This document shows positions 42,995 through 51,971 of a stretch of DNA of 52,324 bases, piece by piece. The number at the start of each line of letters is the position of its first letter. Position 1 is the stretch's first letter. This DNA comes from MGBC113645 sp036308445. Lineage in GTDB: Bacteria; Bacillota_I; Bacilli_A; Erysipelotrichales; Coprobacillaceae. Below the pieces are notes generated by a model. It saw only the letters and a list, made by a program, of their open reading frames with translations, was not told the origin of the DNA and did not search any database. Where the stretch lies: the NCBI GenBank assembly GCA_036308445.1, contig JAXJVS010000109.1:1-52324 (forward strand), read 5' to 3'. Made by a program: the position numbers and the translations under genes.

Positions 42995-44230
42995 CTATTC
43001 CTCCCATTTCTTAAAGATTAATGAAGCATTGTGACCACCAAAGCCTAATGAATTATTCATTGCATAATGAATATCCTGGTTTCTTCCAACATTTGCAACA
43101 ATATCTAAATCACATTCTTCATCCTTATTTTGATAATGGATAGTTGCAGGAATGTAACTATCTTTCAATGCCAAGATACAGAATACTGATTCTAAGGCAC
43201 CACTAGCTCCTAATAGATGTCCAGTGTTTGATTTAGTAGAAGACATACATAACGAATTTGCTTCTTCTTTAAATGCATATTTTACAGCAGTTGTTTCACT
43301 CTTATCATTTAATGGTGTACTTGTACCATGAGCATTAATATAATCAATCTGTGAAGGTAAAACTTCAGCATCTTTCATAGCTGCAATCATAGCTTCTCCA
43401 CCACCACTTCCATCTGATAAAGGTGCAGTAATATGATGAGCATCACAAGTTGCTCCATAACCAACAATTTCAGCATAAATATGAGCATTTCTCTTTAAGG
43501 CATGTTCTAATTCTTCTAAGACAAGAACTGCACTACCTTCTCCCATAACAAATCCACTTCTGTCTTTATCAAAAGGAATAGATGCACGATTTTTATCTTC
43601 ACCTATATGTAAAGCTTTCATAGAAGCAAAACCAGCTACTGCTAATGGCGTAATAGATGCTTCACTACCACCAGCAAACATTACATCCTGATAACCATCT
43701 CTAATTTTATGGAATGCTTCTCCAATAGCATTAGTACCAGCAGCACAAGCAGTAACTACTGATGAAACATGTCCTTTAGCATTTAAATCAATTGCGACAC
43801 TACCTGCTGCAAGATTTACTAAAGACATAGGAATAAAATATGGTGAAACTTTTGATGGTCCTCTATTTAATAATGATTGTTCAGCATTTTCAATAGAACC
43901 AATTCCCCCAATACCACTACCAATAATAACTCCTAAACGATTATTATCAATATTTTCATCTAAAGCAGCATCATCTAAAGCTTGCTTAGCAGCTATTCTA
44001 GCAAATTGAGTAAAACGATCATTAAACTTCATTTCTCTTTTAGTAAAATAATCTTCTACATTTAAATTTTTAACTTCACCAGCTAATTTTACTTTAAAAT
44101 CACTAGTATCAAAATGAGTAATCTCATCAATACCACAAACTTGATTCTTAATACTATCCCAGTTTTCCTTAACCGTATTTCCAATAGGACTAATAGCTCC
44201 TATTCCTGTAATAACAACTCTTCTTTTCAT
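42995..44230 (-). CDS. fabF: 3-oxoacyl-ACP synthase II FabF
   Basis: The 411-residue thiolase-fold enzyme has the Cys-His-His triad: Cys162 in VVTACAAGTNAIG, His301 in INAHGTSTPLND and His338 in STKSNTGHLLGASG. It performs the elongation condensation of malonyl-ACP with acyl-ACP. ATG 44230 follows GAGGTG at 6 bp; GTG 44239 is rejected for spacing. Confidence 0.95.
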   Translation of the reverse strand: MKRRVVITGIGAISPIGNTVKENWDSIKNQVCGIDEITHFDTSDFKVKLAGEVKNLNVEDYFTKREMKFNDRFTQFARIAAKQALDDAALDENIDNNRLGVIIGSGIGGIGSIENAEQSLLNRGPSKVSPYFIPMSLVNLAAGSVAIDLNAKGHVSSVVTACAAGTNAIGEAFHKIRDGYQDVMFAGGSEASITPLAVAGFASMKALHIGEDKNRASIPFDKDRSGFVMGEGSAVLVLEELEHALKRNAHIYAEIVGYGATCDAHHITAPLSDGSGGGEAMIAAMKDAEVLPSQIDYINAHGTSTPLNDKSETTAVKYAFKEEANSLCMSSTKSNTGHLLGASGALESVFCILALKDSYIPATIHYQNKDEECDLDIVANVGRNQDIHYAMNNSLGFGGHNASLIFKKWEE

Positions 44231-44240
44231 CTTATTCACC

Positions 44241-44975
44241 TCACATTACCATTCCACCATCTACATTGATGACTTGTCCTGTAATATATTTTGCTTCATC
44301 GCTTGCTAAAAAGTAAGCTAATGAAGCTACATCTTCAGCTTCACCAAAATGAGATAAAGGAATTGATTTTAGAATATTATTTTTTGTTTCTTCATTTAAT
44401 AAATCAGTCATATCAGTTGTAATAAATCCAGGAGCAATAGCATTGACTCTAATTTCTCTTAAAGCAAATTCTTTTGCAGTAGATTTTGTAAGAGCAATCA
44501 CTCCAGCTTTACTAGCAGCATAATTAGCCTGACCAATATTACCAGTAATACCCACAACACTTGCCATATTAATAATAACACCTTGTCTTTGTTTCATCAT
44601 TATACGACTAACAGCTTTAATAGTATTAAAAGTTCCTTTAAGATTTACATCAATAACATCATCAAAGGCTTCACCTGTCATTTTTAATAAAAGATTATCT
44701 TTAGTTATACCAGAATTATTCACAAGAACATCAATTCTACCAAATTTATCATTAATTGCTTTCATCATTAGATTCATTTCATCTAATGATGAAACATCAC
44801 CTTGATAAATCATAGTATTAACACCATAAGTCTCACATTCCTGTTGAACTTGTTTTGCTTTATCTTCACTACCACGATAATTAATTACAACATCATACTG
44901 ATTTTTCGCAAACTTTAAAGCTATAGCTTTACCAATACCACGACTTGCGCCAGTAATAACAACAACCTTATTCAT
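44241..44975 (-). CDS. fabG: 3-oxoacyl-ACP reductase FabG
   Basis: The 244-residue short-chain dehydrogenase has the cofactor loop TGASRGIG (8-15), VLVNNSGITKDNLLLKM and the catalytic Ser139, Tyr152 and Lys156 (NYAASKAG). It reduces beta-ketoacyl-ACP with NADPH. The ATG overlaps the end of fabD by 8 bp with AGGAGTG upstream. Confidence 0.95.
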   Translation of the reverse strand: MNKVVVITGASRGIGKAIALKFAKNQYDVVINYRGSEDKAKQVQQECETYGVNTMIYQGDVSSLDEMNLMMKAINDKFGRIDVLVNNSGITKDNLLLKMTGEAFDDVIDVNLKGTFNTIKAVSRIMMKQRQGVIINMASVVGITGNIGQANYAASKAGVIALTKSTAKEFALREIRVNAIAPGFITTDMTDLLNEETKNNILKSIPLSHFGEAEDVASLAYFLASDEAKYITGQVINVDGGMVM

Positions 44976-45876
44976 GATTCAACACTCCTAATAATTTATT
45001 TAAATCCTCTACTTTATCAACACTATAAACAGGAATCTTTCTATTTGTTTTCTTTACAAATGAACTCAATGATTTACCAGGACCTATTTCTACAAAAACA
45101 TCTACTCCTTGGTTAATCATATATTCAATAGACTGATAGAAATATACACTAGATTTAATTTGTAAAGTTAATATATCAACAATATTTTTATCTTCTTCTT
45201 TACCAGAAATATTATAAATAACAGGTATAGAAGGTTTTCTAATATTATATTTCATTAATACATCTTTTAATAAATAAGAAGCATCTTCTAATAATGGTGA
45301 ATGGAAAGCTCCAGAAACCTGAAGAGGTACAACTCGTTTAGCTCCAGCTTCTTTTAAAAGTTCACTTGCCTTACTAACAGCTTCATTTAACCCAGTAATA
45401 ACAATTTGTCCTGGGCAATTGTAATTTGCGATTGTAACACCATCAATATCAGCAATTACTTCTTCAATAACTGCAGCATCTAAAGCAAGAACAGCAGCCA
45501 TAGACGTTGTATTCTTAGGTAAAGCTTCACTCATGATCTTACCTCTTTGTCTAACAATCTCAATAGCATCTTTAATATTAAAAGCATTAGCATAAGCTAA
45601 AGCAGAATATTCTCCTAAAGATAAACCCGCAACATAATCTGGAGTTATTCCCATTGATTCAATTGTTTTTGCAATAGCAAGAGAAGTAGTAAGAATACAA
45701 GGCTGAGCATTAGCTGTATCATTTAAAACCTCTTGTTCACCTTCAAAACATACTTTCTTTATATCTTCACCAGCTTGATTATAGATTTCTTTTGCAACTT
45801 CATATTGCTCATAAAAATCCTTACCCATTGATACATACTGGCTACCCTGTCCAGCAAATAAAAAACCTATTTTCAT
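44968..45876 (-). CDS. fabD: Malonyl-CoA:ACP transacylase FabD
   Basis: The 302-residue protein has FAGQGSQYVSMGKDFY, the active-site Ser86 in GLSLGEYSAL and His192 in SGAFHSPLL. It loads malonate onto the acyl carrier protein. Its ATG overlaps the stop of the preceding oxidoreductase gene (ATGA), so translation is coupled. Confidence 0.95.
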   Translation of the reverse strand: MKIGFLFAGQGSQYVSMGKDFYEQYEVAKEIYNQAGEDIKKVCFEGEQEVLNDTANAQPCILTTSLAIAKTIESMGITPDYVAGLSLGEYSALAYANAFNIKDAIEIVRQRGKIMSEALPKNTTSMAAVLALDAAVIEEVIADIDGVTIANYNCPGQIVITGLNEAVSKASELLKEAGAKRVVPLQVSGAFHSPLLEDASYLLKDVLMKYNIRKPSIPVIYNISGKEEDKNIVDILTLQIKSSVYFYQSIEYMINQGVDVFVEIGPGKSLSSFVKKTNRKIPVYSVDKVEDLNKLLGVLNHE

Positions 45877-46937
45877 ATACTTTCACCCATTTCTTCAAGA
45901 TATTGATTAATTAATTCTTCTACTGATTTCATTTCTTTTATTTGACTTGCTTGAGTCCCTACAAATACTAAACCATTATTAACATTTCCATTAACACTTT
46001 GAATTAATGCTTCACTGATACAATATGGTGTATTTTCTGGTGTACAAGGAACCATACATGAAAGACAATTTTTCATGGTAATATTTCCTCTTTCTCTTGT
46101 CTTCTTCACAAATTCATTAACAATTGCTCGTCCTGGAAAACCAGTAGGACTTTTTACAATTTCAATATCCTCTTCTTTACAGTTAATAACCATATCTTTA
46201 AAATTTTGATGAGCATCACATTCATATGTTGCTATAAATGGTGTAGCAATCTGTACTCCAGCTGCGCCAAGTTTCATAAATTTTTTTATCTTTTGACCAT
46301 TATCGATACCTCCTGCAACAAATATAGGAATCTCTTTCTTAAACTTCTCGATAAATGGTTTTAATTCTTTCTTTACGTCTTCTAATATATCTTCTAATGA
46401 TTGAGTTGTATGATTTAATAAATCATCTTTCTTAAAACCAAGATGTCCCCCTGCTTCACTACCTTCAATCACTACAAAATCAGGAATATATTGATATCTT
46501 TTCTCCCATACTCTTAAAATAAGCTTAATTGCTTTACCACTAGAAACAATTGGTGCCAACAAAGTTCTACCATTCGCAAATTTAGGTAAATCTAATGGTA
46601 AACCAGCACCAGAAATAATAGCATCACATCCACCTTCAATAGCTGCATCTACATACTCATCATAATGTTTTCCTGCAACCATTAGATTTACTGCTATCAT
46701 TCCTTTATTCATAGCTATTTCTTTAGCTTTTTTTATATGTTCTATTAATGCTTTTTTATTAGCTTTAATAGGATCTTTTCTAAAATCTTTATCTTTATAT
46801 CCTGGATGGGCAGCACTAATAACACCCATACCACCACATTTTGCTACATGTCCTGCTAATGAAGATAAAGAAACACCTACGCCCATACCACCTTGAATAA
46901 TAGGAATATCTATATGCTTATTTTGAATTTTAATCAT
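45873..46937 (-). CDS. Second FabK-like/nitronate monooxygenase-family flavoprotein
   Basis: The 354-residue TIM-barrel flavoprotein shows IDIPIIQGGMGVGVSLSSLA, ISGAGLPLDLPKF, VVIEGSEAGGHLGF and IPIFVAGGIDNGQ, the FMN-binding pattern of the FabK/2-nitropropane dioxygenase family. A C-terminal four-cysteine region (NCLSCMVPCTPENTPYC) is not found in the neighbouring FabK and may bind metal. ATG 46937 follows GGAGG; a longer frame lies wholly inside fabK. Its tandem place in the lipid operon suggests a role in fatty-acid synthesis, perhaps a second enoyl reductase or a nitronate-detoxifying enzyme. Confidence 0.75.
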   Translation of the reverse strand: MIKIQNKHIDIPIIQGGMGVGVSLSSLAGHVAKCGGMGVISAAHPGYKDKDFRKDPIKANKKALIEHIKKAKEIAMNKGMIAVNLMVAGKHYDEYVDAAIEGGCDAIISGAGLPLDLPKFANGRTLLAPIVSSGKAIKLILRVWEKRYQYIPDFVVIEGSEAGGHLGFKKDDLLNHTTQSLEDILEDVKKELKPFIEKFKKEIPIFVAGGIDNGQKIKKFMKLGAAGVQIATPFIATYECDAHQNFKDMVINCKEEDIEIVKSPTGFPGRAIVNEFVKKTRERGNITMKNCLSCMVPCTPENTPYCISEALIQSVNGNVNNGLVFVGTQASQIKEMKSVEELINQYLEEMGESI

Positions 46938-47877
46938 ATAAATCCTCCATTGTTTCAATAAGATTAATATAAGTTTGTTTAAGAGAAGCAATTAATCCTT
47001 CAATGATATCTTTCATGCTCTTTTCTTCCTTAATCATACCTGCAATTTGTCCCATCATAAAAGAACCACTATTCACATCACCATCAACAACTGCTTTTCT
47101 TAAAGACCCTAAAGTTAATCTCTCTAATTCTTCTCTACTTTCAAACTTACCTTCTAATGCAAGATAGTTTTTGGCCATTTTATTTTTATAAATTCTTACT
47201 GGTGTATTTACACTTCTACCAGTGACAACTGTATCAGTATCCTTTGCTTTAAAAACAATATCCTTATAATTCTGATGAATAGGACATTCACTAGCTGCTA
47301 ACAAACAAGTTCCTACCTGTACTCCAATAGCACCTAAAGCAAAAGCAGCAGCAACACCTCTTCCATCACCAATACCACCAGCAGCAATTACTGGAATAGA
47401 GACAGCATCTTTAACTTGTGGAACTAAAGCCATTGTTGTCATCTCACCAACATGACCTCCAGATTCTCCACCTTCAACAATCACTGCATCAGCTCCAGAA
47501 CGTTCCATACGTTTTGCTAAAGCAACACTAGGAACTACAGGTAAAACTTTAATTCCAGCATTCTTTAACTTTTCCATATATTTTCCTGGATTTCCTGCAC
47601 CAGTAGTTACTACTGGTACTTTTTCTTCAATAATGACATCAATAATTTGATCACAATAAGGATTCATTAACATCACATTAACCCCAAAAGGTTGTTCTGT
47701 AAGAGATTTACATATTCTGATTTCTTCTCTAGCTTGTACTTCATTCATAGAACCAGTAGCTATTATTCCTAAAGCACCACATTGACTCACTGTAGCTGCA
47801 AACTTACCATCTGCAATGTTAGCCATTGCCCCTTGAATAATTGGATATTTAATATTTAATAATTGATTTAATAACAT
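46930..47877 (-). CDS. fabK: Enoyl-ACP reductase II FabK
   Basis: The 315-residue FMN enzyme has the FabK pattern: IKYPIIQGAMANIADGKFAA, VVTTGAGNPGKYMEKLK, AVIVEGGESGGHVGEMTTMA and IPVIAAGGIGDGRGVAAAFA. It carries out the last reduction of the elongation cycle and is the triclosan-insensitive alternative to FabI. GGAGG lies before the ATG, which overlaps fabH by 10 bp; the end overlaps the next gene by 8 bp. Confidence 0.93.
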   Translation of the reverse strand: MLLNQLLNIKYPIIQGAMANIADGKFAATVSQCGALGIIATGSMNEVQAREEIRICKSLTEQPFGVNVMLMNPYCDQIIDVIIEEKVPVVTTGAGNPGKYMEKLKNAGIKVLPVVPSVALAKRMERSGADAVIVEGGESGGHVGEMTTMALVPQVKDAVSIPVIAAGGIGDGRGVAAAFALGAIGVQVGTCLLAASECPIHQNYKDIVFKAKDTDTVVTGRSVNTPVRIYKNKMAKNYLALEGKFESREELERLTLGSLRKAVVDGDVNSGSFMMGQIAGMIKEEKSMKDIIEGLIASLKQTYINLIETMEDLYD

Positions 47878-48845
47878 ATCTTACCTCCATCAATTAGAGT
47901 AGCACCATAAGTTAATCCGCCACCAAAGCCAACTAAAATAATTTTACTATCTTCTTTTATTATCCCTTCTTCATCAGCCATTGCATAAGCAATAGGAACA
48001 GTAGCCGAAGATGTATTCGCAAATTCATTAATATTAATATAAAATTTTGAGATATCAACTTTCATCTTCTTTGCTACATGAGTAATAATACGATAATTAG
48101 CTTGATGAGGAATAATTAAATCTATATCATCAATTGTAAGATTAGCCTGTTGCAATACTTTTTCAATAGATTCCTTCATTACTCTAATCGCAAATCTAAA
48201 AACTTCTTGCCCTTGCATAGCTAAATATATAGGTGAATTCATCTGATGATTCAAATCACGAGTAAGAGGTAAACCTTTCGCAATTAAAACTTCCTGATTA
48301 TCCCCTTCACTATCGGCATAATGATAAACAGTATTATCACCTTTACTCATAATAAGAGCACCAGCACCATCACCAAATAAAACACAAGTACTACGATCAT
48401 CCCAATCAATAATCTTACTTAAAGTTTCACTACCAATAATTAATATTTTCTCAAATCTCTCTAATAATGCACTAGCAATCTGAAAAGCATATAAGAACCC
48501 ACTACATGCTGCATTGATATCAAAAGCAAACATCTGTTTATCGTTTAATCCTAGTTTTTCTTGAATCAAACAAGCAGTAGATGGCGTAAAATGATCAGGT
48601 GTCATTGTCGCAACAATGATAGCATCAATCTCATGAGCATCTATATGAGCATTTTCAATTGCTTTTAAAGCAGCACGATATCCTAAATCACTTGTATTTT
48701 CATCTTCACTGATATAACGAGCTGATATTCCTGTTCTTTGAACAATCCATTCATCACTAGTATCAACTCTTTTTTCTAAATCAGTATTAGTAACTCTTTT
48801 CTTCCCTTTAGCATATCCACTACCTAATATCTTGATTTTATTCAT
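47868..48845 (-). CDS. fabH: 3-oxoacyl-ACP synthase III FabH
   Basis: The 325-residue protein carries the triad Cys114 (DINAACSGFLYA), His247 (LIIPHQANYRI) and Asn277 (EFANTSSATVP). It starts chains by condensing acetyl- or branched acyl-CoA with malonyl-ACP. TSDEWIVQRTGI near the start is a family signature. It begins 1 bp after accA. An acpP gene, often beside fabH, is not here. Confidence 0.95.
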   Translation of the reverse strand: MNKIKILGSGYAKGKKRVTNTDLEKRVDTSDEWIVQRTGISARYISEDENTSDLGYRAALKAIENAHIDAHEIDAIIVATMTPDHFTPSTACLIQEKLGLNDKQMFAFDINAACSGFLYAFQIASALLERFEKILIIGSETLSKIIDWDDRSTCVLFGDGAGALIMSKGDNTVYHYADSEGDNQEVLIAKGLPLTRDLNHQMNSPIYLAMQGQEVFRFAIRVMKESIEKVLQQANLTIDDIDLIIPHQANYRIITHVAKKMKVDISKFYININEFANTSSATVPIAYAMADEEGIIKEDSKIILVGFGGGLTYGATLIDGGKICY

Positions 48846-48846
48846 A

Positions 48847-49758
48847 CTATCTTCCTATCTTACGAAATTTTTCATATCGTTGATCAATAAGCTGAGTCAT
48901 AGATGTTTTCTTTAATTTCATAAGTTCTTCATAGATATATCTATCTATATCATGAATAACTAATTTAAAATCATTTTGAACCCCACCTATTGGTTCACTC
49001 ACTATATAATCAACAATCTCTTTATCATATAAATCTTTAGCCGTTAATTTCATAACTTCTGCAGCTTCTTCTGCTCTAGAAGCATCTTTCCATAAAATAC
49101 TTGCAAATCCTTCAGGTGATAAAATAGAATATACAGAATTTTCTAACATACATATTCTATCAGCAACACTTAATGCTAAAGCACCACCACTGCCACCTTC
49201 TGAAATTACAACACATATAACTGGAGTCTTTAAAGAAGAAAACTCATATAAGCATTCAGCAATTGACTGTGCCTGTCCACGTTCTTCGGCTCCTAAACCA
49301 GGATAAGCTCCTGCAGTATCAACAAAAGTAATAATTGGACGATGGAACTTCTCTGCCTGTTTTGCAAGTCTTAAGGCTTTACGATACCCTTCGGGATGGC
49401 TCATTCCAAAGTTTCTTTTCATATTTTCATTTAAAGTCTTACCTTTGGCTTGAGCAATCACAGTAACTGGGATATCATGGAAATATCCTATTCCGCCTAT
49501 GACTGCACCATCATCTCCATATTTTCTATCACCATGTAATTCATAAAAACGATCAAATAGCTTTTCTATGTAATCCTGAGCTTTTTTTCTTTGAGGATGT
49601 CTTGCTAAAGTAACTCTATCCCAAGATGATAGATTTGAATATGTTTCTTCTTTATATTTTTCTATTTCTACGAACAGTTCTTCATATTCTTGTCCTTCTA
49701 ATGTTTTAAGCTGTTCTTCCATTTCTTTAATTTTTAATTCTTTATTTACGAGGTTCAT
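48847..49758 (-). CDS. accA: Acetyl-CoA carboxylase carboxyltransferase subunit alpha
   Basis: The 303-residue protein has an N-terminal helical segment and the carboxyltransferase core: ARHPQRKKAQDYIEKLFDRF, IAQAKGKTLNENMKRNFGMS, FVDTAGAYPGLGAEERGQ and ISEGGSGGALAL. With AccD it moves CO2 from biotin to acetyl-CoA. ATG 49758 is chosen because GGAGG lies 5 bp before it, whereas the earlier ATG at 49770 has none. It overlaps accD by 17 bp. Confidence 0.93.
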   Translation of the reverse strand: MNLVNKELKIKEMEEQLKTLEGQEYEELFVEIEKYKEETYSNLSSWDRVTLARHPQRKKAQDYIEKLFDRFYELHGDRKYGDDGAVIGGIGYFHDIPVTVIAQAKGKTLNENMKRNFGMSHPEGYRKALRLAKQAEKFHRPIITFVDTAGAYPGLGAEERGQAQSIAECLYEFSSLKTPVICVVISEGGSGGALALSVADRICMLENSVYSILSPEGFASILWKDASRAEEAAEVMKLTAKDLYDKEIVDYIVSEPIGGVQNDFKLVIHDIDRYIYEELMKLKKTSMTQLIDQRYEKFRKIGR

Positions 49759-50620
49759 AACTTCCTCCATGTAACATTAATAAATCACTTAAGACATTCT
49801 TTAAGTCTTTTCTTTCAACAATCATATCAATAAAACCTTTTTCCATTAAAAACTCTGCACTTTGGAAATCTTCTGGTAATTCTTGTTTAATTGTATCCTG
49901 AATAACTCTTTTACCAGCAAAACCAATTAAAGCTTTTGGTTCAGCAATAATAATATCTCCTAACATCGCAAAACTAGCACTTACACCACCAGTCGTAGGA
50001 TGAGTTAAAACAGTAATATACAAACCACCTTGATCAGAAAATCTTTTTAAAGCAGCACTTACTTTTGCCATCTGCATTAAAGAATCAATACCTTCCTGCA
50101 TTCTAGCACCACCAGATGTACAAAAGATAATCAATGGTAGTTTCTTTTTATCAGCATATTCAACTGATAAAGTTATTTTTTCACCAACAGCTTTACCCAT
50201 ACTTCCCATCATAAAATGAGAATCCATAACACATACAACAGCTCTTTGTTTATTGATTGTTCCTACACCGCAAACAACAGCTTCATCTAATTGACTACCT
50301 TTTTTTGCTTTCTCTAGTTTTTCTTCATAACCAGGAAATTCTACATCAGTTGTTCTGATTTTATTAAACAATTCTATCCATGATTTATCATCTAATATTT
50401 GTTTTATTCTTTCTTTTACAGTTAATTTAAAATGATGTCCACATTGAGGACATACATATTGATTTTCAATCAATGTAAAATAAGGTAATGAAGTCTGACA
50501 ATGTGGACACTGTTTAAAAACATTTTCTGGTATTTCTTTTTTCTTTGTTTTCTTATCTCTTTTTAACCAGGAAGCAAAATCTTTAAGTTCTTGCTTTCTT
50601 TTCTTAAACAATTGATCCAT
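49742..50620 (-). CDS. accD: Acetyl-CoA carboxylase carboxyltransferase subunit beta
   Basis: The 292-residue protein has the N-terminal zinc ribbon with Cys38, Cys41, Cys57 and Cys60 (CPHC and CPQC), then the crotonase-type core (CTSGGARMQEGIDSLMQMAK, THPTTGGVSASFAMLGDI). It pairs with AccA. It overlaps accC by 17 bp with AAGGAG upstream. Confidence 0.95.
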   Translation of the reverse strand: MDQLFKKRKQELKDFASWLKRDKKTKKKEIPENVFKQCPHCQTSLPYFTLIENQYVCPQCGHHFKLTVKERIKQILDDKSWIELFNKIRTTDVEFPGYEEKLEKAKKGSQLDEAVVCGVGTINKQRAVVCVMDSHFMMGSMGKAVGEKITLSVEYADKKKLPLIIFCTSGGARMQEGIDSLMQMAKVSAALKRFSDQGGLYITVLTHPTTGGVSASFAMLGDIIIAEPKALIGFAGKRVIQDTIKQELPEDFQSAEFLMEKGFIDMIVERKDLKNVLSDLLMLHGGSYEPRK

Positions 50621-51971
50621 TATCTTTTAACTCCTTTATAAATGATTCACAAAAACCAGTATCATATGTTCCACTAATAAAATCCTTAGAATGTAAAACA
50701 TAATAATGAAACTTCGTATTTGTCTCAATACCATCAATAATGACTTCGCTTAAGGCTGATCTCATTTTCTTTATACACTCTAATCTTGTTGGTGCATAAG
50801 CAATAAGTTTTAAAATCATTGAGTCATAATATGGTGAAATTGTGCAGCCATTATACATAGCACTATCAATACGAATTCCTTTTCCACCAGGAACATGCAT
50901 AAAATCAATAGTTCCAGGATTTGGTGCAAAATTCTTATTCATATCTTCTGCATTAATTCGACATTCAATTGCATAACCTTGGGGCTTAATATCTTCTTGT
51001 AAAAACGGTATCTTCTGTCCCTGAGCTATCTGAATCTGAAGTTTGACTAAATCAACACCAGTCAACATTTCTGTGATAGGATGCTCTACTTGAATTCTAG
51101 TATTCATCTCCATAAAATAATAATTATTATGTTTATCTAATAGGAATTCTATTGTTCCTAAACTAAAATAACCTAGATGTTTGCATGCTTTTAATGCATC
51201 CTCTGCCATTTTTTCTCTAACATCTTTATGAAGAATATGACATGGTGTTTCTTCTATCATCTTCTGATGTCTTCTTTGGAAAGAACAATCTCTCTCGTAC
51301 AAATGAATGACATTACCATGCTTATCTCCAGCAATCTGAACTTCGATATGTTTAGGATTTTCAATATATTTTTCTAAATAAACATCATCCTCACCAAAAC
51401 AAGCTTTAGCTTCAGCTTTGGCATTAAGATATTGACTTTCAAATTCATCTTCATTTTCAATCACTCTCATGCCTCTACCGCCACCACCATTACTTGCCTT
51501 AATAATGACAGGATAACCAATTTCACTAGCAATCTGTCTACCATGAGATACAGAAGTAACCACTTCCTTAGAACCTGGAATAATAGGAATTCCAGCTTCT
51601 TTCATCATCTTTCTAGCCTGAGATTTATTACCTAACATATCAATTAATTCAGCACTAGGTCCAACAAATATAAAACCACATTCTTCAACCACTCTAGCAA
51701 AATGACTATTCTCACTTAAAAAACCAAAACCTGGATGAATAGCATCACAACCCGTATTACAAGCTGCCTGAATAATTGCATTCATATTTAAATATGAATC
51801 TTTTGGTAAAGGACCACCAATACAGATAGCTTCATCAGCAAGCTGAACATGCAATGAATCTTTATCAGCCGTTGAATAAACAGCCACTGATTCAATACCC
51901 ATTTCATTACATGCACGTATGATTCTTACTGCTATCTCTCCTCTATTAGCGATCAATAACTTTTTAATCAT
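50604..51971 (-). CDS. accC: Biotin carboxylase AccC
   Basis: The 455-residue ATP-grasp enzyme has ANRGEIAVRIIRACNEMGI, the glycine-rich loop IKASNGGGGRGMRV, the bicarbonate and biotin site region ERDCSFQRRHQKMIEE and FMEMNTRIQVEHPITEM. It carboxylates the biotin on AccB using ATP. AGGAG precedes the ATG, which overlaps accB by 8 bp. Confidence 0.96.
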   Translation of the reverse strand: MIKKLLIANRGEIAVRIIRACNEMGIESVAVYSTADKDSLHVQLADEAICIGGPLPKDSYLNMNAIIQAACNTGCDAIHPGFGFLSENSHFARVVEECGFIFVGPSAELIDMLGNKSQARKMMKEAGIPIIPGSKEVVTSVSHGRQIASEIGYPVIIKASNGGGGRGMRVIENEDEFESQYLNAKAEAKACFGEDDVYLEKYIENPKHIEVQIAGDKHGNVIHLYERDCSFQRRHQKMIEETPCHILHKDVREKMAEDALKACKHLGYFSLGTIEFLLDKHNNYYFMEMNTRIQVEHPITEMLTGVDLVKLQIQIAQGQKIPFLQEDIKPQGYAIECRINAEDMNKNFAPNPGTIDFMHVPGGKGIRIDSAMYNGCTISPYYDSMILKLIAYAPTRLECIKKMRSALSEVIIDGIETNTKFHYYVLHSKDFISGTYDTGFCESFIKELKDNGSIV

